This document shows, in pieces, positions 11,241-24,739 of a stretch of 64,000 bases of DNA; within the stretch, counting starts at the first letter, position 1, and the number at the start of each line of letters is the position of its first letter. Location: assembly GCF_949987515.2 (NCBI RefSeq), contig NC_082699.1, forward strand, positions 79,775,458 to 79,839,457. Direction: 5' to 3'. The notes below the pieces were generated by a model, which searched no databases, was not told where the DNA came from, and saw only the letters and a program-made list of their open reading frames with translations. Made by a program: the position numbers and the translations under genes. The stretch comes from Delphinus delphis (lineage: Eukaryota > Chordata > Mammalia > Artiodactyla > Delphinidae).

Positions 11241-13046
11241 GGAGGGAGGGAGGGGCCCACAGTGCCAGGGAGAGCGTCTGCCTCCCGGGTGCTTCCCTTC
11301 TCCGGCCCCTCCTGCAGAACTTTCCAGCCCCACCCCCAGCTCCTCAGCCCTCTGCCCAGCCCACCCGCCCCACCTGTCTGACCTCAGCCCAGTGGCTGGC
11401 AGGGTGGGGCGCGTGTAGGCTCACGGTCCCCCACTCCCGTGGGCCTGGCCCTGTGAACCTCAGTACGGCCAGTCACCCTCCCTGGTAAATCCACACGGGG
11501 GGCTCGAATCATCGCCCTCCACTCAAGACCTCAAGCCTCCGTGTTACCCTCCCCCATTGCACGAGCACCTTGGGGCTCTGGCCGGCCTGGCTACGGCTGG
11601 CTTTCAACTCGCCCCAGCAAGCTGGGTGACGGCACCTGCACTCACCCTTAAACAACACACAGGGGACCGACCTCCCATCCCGCGAGGGTGGGTCGGCAGT
11701 TCCCACTCCTGACCTAGGAGAGCTTCCTCCCCGCCTCCCCAGCCTACACTGTCCTCAGAGGTGGCGGCGGCACCAAGGCTGACCCCAGAAGGGGCTGATG
11801 CTGTGCTCACGGGCCTTGCTGCAGCACATCCCCGTGACAGAGGGGACGTGGAGCCTCATGCTCAGCTGCACCTTTACGGTCCACAATCCCTCTTGCTGCC
11901 GCCGAGTACCCCCCTTTCCTGTGCTCCATTGGCTTCCAGCCTCTCAGAGAGTTGTGCCCCCCACTGCTCTCCATCTCGCACCTCCCACTTATCCCTCAGC
12001 CACTAAAACCCAGCCTCCGGCCCTGCTACTCCTCCAAGGAATTGAGGACCTGTCCAGTCTGTGCCCCGAGCTGTACACCCAGCACCCTGGCTGCCCCCAC
12101 CCTGATCTGAGCCTCCATCATCTCTTGCCTGGATCACTACTCTGACCTCTTAACTGATCTCTCTCTGCCACTCCTGCCCACTCGCACTGTCCCTCCTCAA
12201 CAGAGGGCAGCGTGAGCCTTATAAGTGGCACCGACAGCTGCTACAGCTGGGTCCACAGTAAAGCCAGAGTCCTTTGGAGGACCTGCCAGGCTGGACTGAC
12301 CGGGCCCCAGTCCCTTCTGCTGCATCCCTCCTGCATCCCCCATCCTCTGTCAGGAACTGTGACTTGCACGGGCCCCTCCTAGGGCCCTGGCCTCAACTTC
12401 ACATTTGTCATTTTAAATTAGTTTCCTTAAAAAAAGACCCCTCAAATTGTATGAGCTTCTAGTTCTACAAAACCTGAAGTCATCCCTGCCTGCTCTATAT
12501 TTTCTCCTCTCATGGAACTCATCCCCTTCTAACATACTGTGTAATTTACTTATTACACCAATCCCTGCTACCACAGGCAGCAGTGTGCTGGAGCAACTCA
12601 CATCATGACTACATTGTTCAATTTTCAGGAGTCTTTGTGAAGCAGTTGTTAAACTGGTGGTCGCTTGAAATCAGCCACCGTGGGGTATTTATATGAAGGA
12701 CAACTGCAAAGGTACAGATCAGGGTTTGCCCTCCCTGGGGCCCGCCGTTCAACGATGAACCAGCACACCAGCTGCATAGGACAGAGCCTCTTCCCAATCA
12801 CTGCTGGGCCTGGGAGAGGCCACTGTCCAAAAGGCCGGAAAGTACAGTAAGATTCCTAGGCCCCAGGTGGACAGGCACTCCTGCAGAGGGCTCCAGGGGA
12901 CCATGTCGCAGGGATGTCCCTGGAGGTGGCAGGCAGCACTTCCTCAGGACCGCTGAAGCCGAGGGAATTTAACTTGGCCTCCAGTCCTGGGGCATCTCTA
13001 AGCCTCAGCCCCTTAGCAGCGAAACAGGGCTAAGAATGCCACCGTT
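11241..13046. other. PARP10-GRINA intergenic spacer
   Basis: No exon is recognised. An L2-like fragment on the plus strand (about 12085-12240, with wording of the type 'catcatctcttgcctggatc') is present; the rest appears unique. Confidence 0.5.
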
Positions 13047-13236
13047 GGACTTCCCTGGTGGCGCAGTGGTTGAGAATCTGCCTGCCGATGCAGGGGACAC
13101 AGGTTCGTGCCCCGGTCCGGGAAGATCCCACATGCTGCGGAGCGGCTGGGCCTGTGAGCCATGGCCGCTGAGCCTGTGCGTCCTGAGCCTGTGCTCCGCA
13201 ACGGGAGAGGCCACAACAGTGAGAGGCCCGCGTACC

Positions 13237-13266
<30 letters not shown>
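13047..13266 (+). mobile_element. CHR SINE (short form) with perfect TSD
   Basis: Starts 'ggacttccctggtggcgcag' and ends in a poly(A) of about 28. The 15-bp duplication AAGAATGCCACCGTT flanks it at 13032-13046 and 13267-13281. The perfect duplication and long tail suggest a young insertion, about 600 bases upstream of the GRINA CpG island. Confidence 0.94.
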
Positions 13267-13270
<4 letters not shown>

Positions 13271-13639
13271 ATGCCACCGTTACAGCTTGTGGTACTGTGA
13301 TCAAGACAAGTAAGGATAACTGGTCTAGTAGGGACCTGGACTAGTTTCCTAGAGAGGATAGAGCATTTAAAGAATTAGGCCTCTTGATTTGGAATAGACC
13401 TGGATGAAAGGGGAAGCGGAGTTTTAAGGCCAAGGAGGGATGGAGAGTGCTTGTCAGACTTAGCAAATCCCAGATTTAGGAATAAATTTCTCAAAATTCC
13501 CTGACCCAAATTGGAGAGGCTAGGTCTCAGCCTCCAGAGGTCTACAGCCCTCACGGCCCAAGGCCACCCCTCAGCGGACAGGACAGGACGCGGGTCTCGG
13601 GCCTGGGGCTCTGAAAGAAGCCAGCAGGGAAACCCAGTC

Positions 13640-14350
13640 GGGTAGGGTCCATCCGGGAGAAGCCCCCGCGTTCCCCGCGGAGCCCAGCCCACGGCCCCGC
13701 CCCCGCACCGCCGGCCCCGCCCCGTCACAAGGCCCCGCTGCGTCTCCCGAGCCGCAGGCGCAAGCCCAGCCCAGCCGGCCGCGGAGCGGGTGCGGGTGCG
13801 GGCGCGGGCACAGCGGCCGTCGACTGCGCGGCCGCGCAGCGGACACCGGGCGCACAGGCCTGAGGCGACTCGCGCGACTGGTGAGTCCCCGGCCCTAGCC
13901 CAGCAGCGCGTCTACTCGCTCAGCCGGCCGGCCACTGCCGCCCCCGCGCGGGCCCTGCGCAGCAGACAGGCGTTGCGGTGGGTCGGTAGGTCCCGCCGGG
14001 CGCGCGGCCCGCGGGGGCCGGGGGGCGGTGGCGGCGGGGCCGGGAAGCCGGAGGGCCCAGGGCGAGCGGGGGCGGCGCACTGCGGCGACAGCCGGACGGG
14101 CGGTCCGAGCGCCCCCCGAACGGGCAGGAGGGCCCACCCCGCCCTCGGTGCGGGTTCCGTGGCCGCCGCCACCACCCGCCTCGTCCCCACGTCCGCTTTG
14201 TTCCCCCGCACGCCCTCTGGTCGCTTCCATCCCCCACCCCCCCATCCCCCCGCAACCCGCTGTTCCTGGCGTACCCCGCTGGCAGGCACCCCGGCAGCCG
14301 GCAGCCGATCCAGGCCTGCTGCCCCCACCCCGGGAGCGAGGCCCTGCTCT
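13640..14350 (+). promoter_or_regulatory. GRINA: GRINA CpG-island promoter and non-coding exon 1
   Basis: CpG-dense DNA with many GC boxes. A non-coding first exon ends at 13880 with a consensus donor (GACTG|GTGAGT) and would splice to the acceptor at 14861-14862. The start site probably lies near 13780-13850 but cannot be pinned. No convincing TATA box is seen. Confidence 0.6.
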
Positions 14351-14862
14351 TGGCGGGGGGGGGCGGTCAGGGTTCTGGCTGGTCACAGATGGCGTGGGGA
14401 TTTCCTGGGATAGAAATAGCCGCCGGCTCTGGCCCCTTAAAGCTGCTTAAGGGGCGGGATGTGAAGGGGAGGGTCCGGGCACACCCCCGCACCTCCCCGA
14501 CCGCGCCCCCAGCCCCGACCCGCGCTGAGCTCTGACCCGGAGAGGCCAGCAGCGGTGAGACGGCCCCTCCAGTTGCTTGCAAGAAACGGCAGAAGCCCAA
14601 AATCCTGAGGCTGCCAAAGTCATCCCCTCGTCTATCCCCTCCTCCATCTTTGGGGTCGGCCTGTAGGGGCCCCTCCTGAAGCCACACGGCCAGCCACCCG
14701 ATACCCACCCGCCTCTCCTGGCCCCCCAGCTCGGGCTCCGGACAGCCCTGGGGCAAAGGTCACGAAACCCCCTCCTTCCGTCCCGTTTCCCGGTAGCAGG
14801 TGGAGAGGCCCCTGGCTGGTTCCTGTCACCTCAGGGCTAACCGTTCTCTCTCTGTCCTCTAG

Positions 14863-16429
<1,567 letters not shown>

Positions 16430-16982
16430 CCCGAGCCCCTGGCACATGCGGGGCCCCACTCAGGTGGCATGGCTGACCTGGACCCTGCCCCCAGCGTGGC
16501 AGTTCCTCTGTACCTCCCCTCTCTCATCCCTGCGCGCAGCCTGGGACAGAGGGAGCCCCTCCCCAACCCTCCTGTGTGTACACTGCAGACACTTCTGTTC
16601 GGACCCGCTGTGGCCAGCATGGCCCCTTGTAGCCCTCCCGCCCTGCCAGAGGGCAGTGGGGCCAGGTTTCTGTGCCACCTCCTGCCCACTCAGTGTTGCA
16701 TGAGCCCTGTCTGCCAGCCCACCCCAGGTCTGGGGGCAACACCAGGTCCCAGGGGAGAGGGATGGAGCCAAGAGGTGAGGGTGCGCGTCCCCCCTCCTGT
16801 CCCAGCTCCCCCGCCTGCCATAAAGTGTCCCTTTCCCCTCCCCAGCCCCATACTAGCGTGCTGCCCTCTGGGGGACCTGCGGGGTGTGAGGGTCTCGTCC
16901 CTGTGCTGAGCCCTGAGGGCAGAGAGGACGGGTATGTTTCAGGGGAGGAGGACGTCTTCCTCTCATTCTGCTGTCTTTAAAC

Positions 16983-16988
16983 AATAAA
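16983..16988 (+). terminator. GRINA: GRINA polyadenylation signal AATAAA
   Basis: AATAAA lies 554 bases after the GRINA stop codon, and a T/G-rich element follows within 30 bases, so the transcript should end near 17005. Confidence 0.8.
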
Positions 16989-17009
16989 TGGGACCTTCCG
17001 CGCTCTGTG

Positions 17010-19532
17010 TTCCCTTCATCACTGTCGTCACTGCCACTTCCTCCACAAGGTGGGGAGGGGTCTAGGCACTGCCAGTGTGAGGCAGCGAGCAGGACAGGCG
17101 TGGATGGCGGGGCTCGGCTCGGGGTGGAGGTCGTGGAGGTTAACGACAGCAGCTAATCTTTCTCTCTCGGTGCTTCCACCTCCGTTTTTGCAATCTTCCC
17201 AGCCACGTCATGAGCTGTATGCCGGGATTCCCAGCTGATGGACGGGGACCCCAAGGCTCCCGGTGGTTACGCGTGGTTCCTGGGTCACACGGTGTCTGCC
17301 ACTCGTGCCTGGGAACTGCACGGCATGATGGGGGGCGGGGGCTGCGACACCCTCATCATCTCGCCTCGGGCCTGATGGGCAGCGGCATAGGTCACTGACC
17401 GCCCCCAGGCAGGCCTGTCCTGCTCCTCTGGCTCTGAAGGGCCCCCAGGGAGCCCATCAGCGGGCACCTGACACGTGGCCCAGGCCTGGCTCAGACGAAG
17501 GCCCTCCGCACCCCTCCCCCATGCCCCCCGAGAAACCTGCACACCGGAGCCCCCAGGGGAGAGCTGGCCGGAGGCTCTGAGGGCCCCTGGCCTGCCTCTG
17601 GCACCTTCCGCAGCTCTCCAGGCCCCACCCTGCCGTGGCCCTCAGCCTCAGCTGGTGCTGCGCGGCCTCCCTCGTGGCTCGTGCTGTCTCAGCTCCAGAG
17701 CCGTGCGCACCTACCCCTGGCCCTGGGATGTGCGCTCAGAGGTCAGCCAGCTGTCCTTATCCTCAGCCTCCCACAGAGGGGTCCCTCCGCTGCCCGGGGC
17801 TCGGTCGCTTTGAGCGCCTCCCTGCACTGAGCTCTCCTGAGCTCCTAGCCCCAGGGGACACTCCTGACCGTGGCCTTCCCCCACAGGGCCCGCTATCCAG
17901 CCCTCTCTCACCTCCTCCCCGCGAGCCCATCAACCCACTCCTTTAACTGGCGCCAGCACCCCAGCATCTCTGTAGGGCCCCCCACACTGCGAGCCAGCAC
18001 CCCCGTGCCCGCGGGCGCCTCGGCTGTGGCCTGCCCCGTACCTCCTGCTCCTGCGTGAGCTCCGTCGGCGTCCACCCGACCCCCAGGCCGGAAACGGGTC
18101 TGTCCTCTCTGCCCTCGCCCATCCTGCCCCACCCCCTCTCCCTGCCCACCCTCCTCGTGCTCATCTGTCAGCTCACCTCCACCAAGCCTCTGCCCAGCTG
18201 CCAGGTGTGCTTCCGACACACTGATCACACCACCCGCCTGATGGTCGCCAGCGGGATGCAGTCCCCCTTCCCCGATGGCTGCCTGCGTTGGCCTTCCGCT
18301 GTCCCCGAGCTCCTCGGCCTGAGCCACAGGCGGGCCCCACTTCCCCAGGCCCGACGCACACCGCCGTCCTCACCACCGGGGCCCTTCCTGGAGACCACCT
18401 CGCGCCTCACGGCTACCCTCGGTCCCTCTGCTTTGCTCACCTGCCAAGCGCGGGCAGGCGACGCGGCTCCCCTTCCCCACCTCTCCTCGAGCAGGCGCGG
18501 CTCCTCATCCAAGGGACCCCGCCTGCAGGCGCTCCAAGCGCACGGGAACCTGCTCCGCGGTAGCCCACAGGCCCGTGAGGATTCCACGCAGGGGAGAAAA
18601 CACGGAGCATCCGGGTGGTTGAAGAGAACGCCAGCAGAGGCAAGAGGAGCGGCTCAGGAATAAATGCTGAGCGAGATGTGCAGGGACGGTGTTTTCTCAG
18701 GGAGTTCAAGGAGGACAAACTCTTGGCTGAGCTAGTCCCTGGGAGAGGCTCCCTGGGGACGACCAGGGGCTGCAGGTGTGGGCCAGGGCGGGGCCACCGC
18801 GGGAGGGAAGGCCAGGGCTGCACGTGGGTGAGGGCTTGGACCTGTCCTGCCGGTGAAGGGGCCTCTGGCAGGAGCCACAGCTGGCTGTGGGTTCAGGAAG
18901 ATGCGTCCGGCAAGAGAATGTCCAGGAGAAGGGGTGGGTGCCAACAGGTGAAGAAAGCAGGGAGGAAGCAGATGAGATGTGCAGAGAGGAGATCAGGTGG
19001 GGCTCGGGGCTGGGGCAGCTGGCAGTGCCACAAAGGGCTCAGGATGGGCCTGGTCGAGGCGGGCAGGGCATCTCTGCCGATGGAGTTTGGCCTGCTGTCT
19101 GCTGAGTCCCCCTGGAAAGGAGGAAAGGGCAACTTGTGATCTGACCGGGTGGATGAGTGTGCAGAGGCAGCCACAGCAGTGGGGAGGTCAGCAGGGGAGA
19201 TGGTTCAGGTGAGGAGAGAAGCAGCCCCCAACATCCAGGGGCTGGCCTGGTCCTATCAGCGAGGCCCTAGCGTTGTAGGGGCCAGCCTGGCACACTCAGA
19301 TACAGGCCCTGGTGGGCTGCTGTTTAGAATATGCAGTTTCACATGCAGAACTGCATCAGACAAGGCCCCTCTGTGCCGGATTGGGTCAAGAGGAGAGGAC
19401 TCTTCTGTAATCATGTCTGAACACAGACCAGAGGCAGGCATTGTCCAAGCCATAAAGAAGACCTACTGCGTGCATCCTGTCCTGCCTCATCTGAGCAGCT
19501 GCTGGCTCTTCAGAATGGACAGCTTGAGCCGG
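17010..19532. other. Intergenic, GC-rich, no gene recognised
   Basis: GC-rich unique sequence with possible L2-like traces around 18120-18450. Several open frames exist but none has a recognisable domain, splice structure or ATG context that supports a gene. Confidence 0.5.
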
Positions 19533-19637
19533 CCCCTAGTCCGTCCCCCTTCCAAAGAAGAGGTGTTGAGATACCCAGTCACGGATGACTCCCCTAGTCC
19601 GTCCCCCTTCCAAAGAAGAGGTGTTGAGATACCCAGT
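19533..19637 (+). repeat. Tandem duplication, period 58
   Basis: A 47-base segment (cccctagtccgtccccctt ... acccagt) at 19533-19579 recurs at 19591-19637 with no mismatch that I can see. The near-identity suggests a recent local duplication. Confidence 0.88.
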
Positions 19638-19935
19638 ATGGAATCCCAAGCAAAGCACTGCTTCTTTAAGCCCACCCCAATCCACCCAAACAAGCCAAGT
19701 CCCACAGGAAATCCTTCCAGGCCCCCTTCCTGTGGTCCCCCCCCGCGTGCCGCAGTGAGCAGTAAGCCTGACCTGTTCAGCCACAGGGTGTCCTGTGGGC
19801 TTCCTCTGGAGCCTGGACACAGCTCGCTATACTAAGGCCACTATGTGAGGAGGACTAATTTATTCTCCAATCAAAAGTGTGTATTTACATGAGTAATCAT
19901 TAAGTCCATTCTTGTTTTCAAGATTAAACGACACA

Positions 19936-20287
19936 GGACTTCCCTGGTGGCTCAGTGGTTAAGAATCCACCTGCCAATGCAGGGGACACGGGTTCGAGCC
20001 CTGGGCCAGGAAGATCCCACATGCCGTGAAGCAACTAAGCCCATGCGCCACAGCTTCTAAGCCTGCGCTCTGGAGCCTGTGAGCCACAACTGCTGAGCCC
20101 ACGTGCTGCAAGTACTGAAGCCCACGTGCCTAGAGCCCGTGCTCCACAAAAAAGGAAAGCCACCGCAGTGAGAAGCCCGCGCACCACAACAAAGAGTAGC
20201 CCCCACTCCCCGCAACGAGGGAAAGGCCGCGCGCAGCAACAAAGACCCAACGCAGCCTAAAATAAATAAATTTATAAAGGAAAAAAA
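19936..20287 (+). mobile_element. CHR-type SINE (long form) with TSD
   Basis: Same long structure as the 6023 copy. The duplication AGATTAAACGACACA flanks it at 19921-19935 and 20288-20302, so ends are well defined. Confidence 0.93.
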
Positions 20288-21639
20288 AGATTAAACGACA
20301 CAAAGTCTCCGTCACATTCCCTGCCCTGCAAAAAAAGCAACACCATCGCTGGTGCCTGCTGAAAACCACGGTGAGAGGCCAGCCCAGGACCCCAGCTCAC
20401 TCAGCATGCCCACAGATGCCTTGTGCCACCTGCCCTGCTAACCAGGGCTACCGTCAGCATCTCAGAGCTGGTAGTGCCTTCAGGACAGGGACTGTGACCT
20501 GTGCATTTAACACCCAGGCCAGCATCTAGTCCAGCGTGGGCGTGCCATTGGTGTCGACCGTGCGACGAGCGGAGGAACTCTACGTGGCACGAGCCGCACA
20601 GGCACCAACTGCCCCAAGAGCGGGGCAGAGAACGCTGCAGACTTCCGGACTCTGGCTCAGCATCGGCATCAGGAGGGGGCATTTCAGGAGTGCAGGCAGC
20701 AAGACTGAAAGCCCAGGAAATGCATGGAGGCCCACTCGGGGGAGCCAGGTGGAAGAAAGTGGATGTGGGAGAGTTGAGGGGTCGAGGTTGGGTGTGACAG
20801 CTGTGGATGTAAAGCTCGAGTCTGAACTCTATTTCTCAGGCAGTGACGAGCCACTGGGGTTTTCCAGGGAAGAGCCCAGAAGTGGTTTGAATAAAGGCAG
20901 GAAAATCGGCGAGGACCACAGTGACGGGGCGGCAGGGAGGGCCGGGCCTGGGGAGCAGAGGGCGCTTGGGAGGGGAGGCATGGGTGCAGGCCTGGTCCCG
21001 GGGCTGTAGCTCCCAAGGCAGCCCTTCCCCATCGGGGCCCAGACGCTGCACCCCGGCCAGCAGCATGGCTTGGCCCGTCTGCTGCCAAACGTTCTGTGTT
21101 CCTGAGTGTCTCCTTCGTCTCAGGCTTGTCAGGCACTGGAGACCTTTCAGAACGCCCCAGATGCAAACCACCCACCACAAACACACACACACATGCACAC
21201 CCACAACCTCTCAACTCCCACCTTCACTGCTAAAGAAGGCCTCTTCTCCCCGTGGGCCCTCATCCCCCGGGACCCAGTTCACAAGGTCACCCACATGTCC
21301 ACCCCCGCAAACCTTCGGGCTCTTGTGCAGCAACTTCCTCCTTTGAAACCTGTGCCCTCTCCTCTCCTTCATCCAACTCTGGTCTGCTTTTCGCTGGTAT
21401 CCAGCAGCTTCCCGGATGTGGGAGGGCTCTAGCACCAGGTTCAGAATCCTCCTCTCCACCGCAACTGCTATGACGACCCTGGGGCATTTTGGGTGGTATC
21501 TTCCAAGTGCCTCTCTCACCTATGCCCTTCTCTCGAGTCAAGGCCATGACCACCTCTGAGCAGACCCAAACCATCCTCGGCACCACAGACAAAGAGATGA
21601 TGGCATGTCCCTGCTTAAATGCCTTCAGAGGACTACCTG

Positions 21640-22735
21640 TCAGGATGGCGGACTGACTGACCCGAGATCCTGACTCCTACTCTCAACACATAAAACTGCC
21701 AGATAAAATACTTCTAAACTTTTAAACAAATGAGCCGGAATGCAAAAATAAATGTGAAGGGAGACCCTGCGGCTGTGAGGGAAGACTTACAGCTATGGGA
21801 TTTAGAGAGGTTGTGCTGAGGAAACAAGAATTAGCATTTAGGACCTACCAGGGGAAGGAGCCCTGGCGAAACCGCAGGCTCTCAACTATCAGGGAGCCTT
21901 AAGAACAGAGCCTTACCAAAGCCACAATCCCGACTTGCCTCATCTCTGCCCCAAGGGTTGAATGTAATTGGCCCCACTTTATCTGCGGACTCTATCTTCC
22001 TGCTGTCAGTTAGAAATTGCTAGGCATTTCAAAAGACAGAACTATATGACTGAAAACCAAGAGGAAAAATGAGATGACAGAAACAGACCTAAAAGTGACT
22101 CAAAGATGGGAGATAGCAAAAAAGGACTTTAAAATAAATACGATTGATATGTTAAGCAAAATGCAGGGGGAAATGGAGACACATGGAAGGTAATATGGGG
22201 ATTTCCCAGAGAATTGAATGCTATAAAAAGAATCAAACTGAGCACCTTGAATGGAAAAATACAATTAACTGAAACTAAAAATTCAATAGAGGGGTTTAAG
22301 GGTCAATTAGACAAGTCAGAAGAAAGGATTAGTGAACTGAAAGGTCAATAGAAAAGATCCAAACTTACAAAGGGAAAAAAAGAATGGATAGAGGAAATAG
22401 TATAACAGGTGGGGAAAGAGTAAAAAATACACATATGTAGAGTCCCAGAGGAGAAGAGAGAAAGAATGGAGAAGTAATGTCTGAAGAGATAACACCTGAA
22501 AATTTCCCCAAACAATAGGACATCAACCCACAATCTACCAAAACTGACACAAAAAGAAGGTTATGCTTACCTCTAAAATTTTCCAATCTTTTTAAGAGTC
22601 CACTGTCATGAATTGAATTGTGTCCCCTCAAAATTCAAATGTTGAAGTCCCAATCTCCAGTACCTCATTATGTGACCTTACTTGGAAATGAGGTCATTGC
22701 AGATATAATTAATTAAGATATGGTCATACTTCCTC
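21640..22735 (+). mobile_element. Degenerate LINE-like (HAL1/L1) and other old repeat sequence
   Basis: A-rich sequence resembling HAL1/L1 non-RT sequence runs to about 22600, followed by a segment containing 'gaattgtgtcccctcaaaa' and 'gtgaccttacttggaaatga', a phrase common in an old mammalian interspersed repeat that I cannot name with confidence. Frames are broken throughout. Confidence 0.45.
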
Positions 22736-24071
22736 ATACGAGGACACAAAGCAAGCCTTAACAAATTTAAGAGGATAGAAATTATTTCAAGCATCTTTTC
22801 TGACCACAACAGCATGAAACTAGAAATCAACCATAGAAAGAGAAATAAGAAATAAACGATTACATGGAGACTAAACAACATGCTACTAAAAAACCAATGG
22901 GTCAATGATGAAATCAAAGAAGAAATTTAAAAATACCTTGAGACAAATGACAATGAAAATACAACCATACAAAATCTATGGGACGCAGCAAAAGCAGTCC
23001 TTAGAGGGAAGTTCATTGCGATATAGGCCTTCCTCAAAACACAGGAAAAATCTCAAATAAACAACCTAACCTACCACCTAAAAGAATTAGAAAAACAAAA
23101 ACAAATAAAACCTAAAGTCAGCAGAAGGAAGGAAATAATAACGATCAGAGAGGAAACAAATAAAATAGAGATTTGAGAAACAATAGAAAAAGATCAATAA
23201 AATCAAGAACTGGTTCTTTGAAAGGGTAAACAAAATTGACAAACCTCTGGCCAGGCTCACCAAGAAGAAAAGAGAGAGGACCCAAACAAACACAATAAGA
23301 AATGAGGGAGGAGAAATAACAAGCAATACTGCAGAAATACACAAAACCGTAAGAGAACACTAGGAACAATTATACGCCAACAAATGGGACAAGCTGGAAG
23401 AAATGAACAAGTTTCTAGAAGGATACATCCCATGAAAACTGAATCAAGAAGAAATAGATCATTTGAACAGACCAATCACTAGAAGTGAAATAGAAGCTGT
23501 AATTTAAAAAAAACTCCCTAAGATTGAAGAGGAAGGAACATTCCCAAAGTCATTCTATGAAGCCACCATCACTCTGATACTAAAACCAAAGACATTACCA
23601 AAGGAGAAATTATAGGCCAATATCTTTGATGAATATAGATGCAAAAATTCTCAGCAAAATATTAGCAAACCGAACCCAACAACACATAAAGAGGATCATA
23701 CACCACGATCAAGATAGATTCATCCCAGGGTCACAAGGACGGTTCAACATACGCAAATCAGTCAATGTGATACACCACATCAACAAAAGAAAAGACAAAA
23801 ACCACATGATCTTCCCAATAGATGCAGAAAAAGCTTCTGATAAAATTCAACATCGATTAATGATAGAAACTCTTACCAAAGTGGGTATACAGTAAGTCCC
23901 CTACATACGAACGAGTTCCATTCCGAGAGCGCCTTCTTAAATCCAATTTGTTTGTAAGTCCAACAAAGTTAGCCTAGGTACCCAACTAACACAATCAGCT
24001 ATATAGTACTGTACTGTAATAGGTTTATAATACTTTTCACACAAATAATACATAAAAAAACAAACAAAAAT

Positions 24072-24283
24072 GGGCTTCCCTGGTGGCACAGTGGTTGAGA
24101 GTCCGCCTGCCGATGCAGGGGATATGGGTTCGTGCCCCGTTCCAGGAAGATCCCACATGCCGCAGAGTGGCTGGGTCCATGAGCCATGGCCGCTGAGCCT
24201 GCGCGTCTGGAGCCTGTGCTCCGCAACGGGAGAGGCCACAACAGTGAGAGGCCCACGTACCGCAAAATAATAATAATAATAAA
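24072..24283 (+). mobile_element. CHR SINE nested in Tigger
   Basis: Short-form CHR SINE starting 'gggcttccctggtggcacag' with an (ATA)n tail. No clear duplication could be drawn because both flanks are simple A-rich sequence. Confidence 0.85.
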
Positions 24284-24400
24284 GAAAGGAGAAAGAAAGA
24301 AAACATTTTAAATCTTACAGTACAGTACCTTGAAAAGTACAGTAGTACAGTACAACAGCTGGCATACAGGGGCTGGCATCAAGTGAACAGGCAAGAAGAG

Positions 24401-24739
24401 TTACTGACTGGAGGAGGGAGAGGAGGTGGGAGATGGTAGAGCCGAAGGATCGTCAGCAACAGGAAATGGAAGGCAAGCTGCAATCTCACTCACACCTGAC
24501 GTTGATGGCACAGGCTCTGGTTCCTTGCTGGATTCAATTCTATCTACCCTCTTGAAAAAACGATCCAGTGATTTCTGGGTAGTAGCTCTTTTTTTCTCAT
24601 CGTAGATGACTCGGTAGCACTGGATTGCATTCTGAACGGCTGCTACAACCTTTGTGTACCATTCTACATTCGGGTCCTGTGCCTCAAAAACTAACAGTGT
24701 CTCCTCAAATAAAGAAAATGCCCTTGCCATTTCCTGCAT
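24401..24739 (-). pseudogene. Tigger transposase C-terminal remnant
   Basis: A 112-residue open frame contains FSLFEETLLVFEAQDPNVE and KSLDRFFKRVDRIESS, which I recognise as the C-terminal tail of Tigger1/TIGD1-type transposases, ending in a Ser/Pro-rich stretch. The DNA-binding and DDE catalytic domains are absent from the element, so it cannot transpose itself. Survival of the frame may be chance in a fairly young element. Confidence 0.8.
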
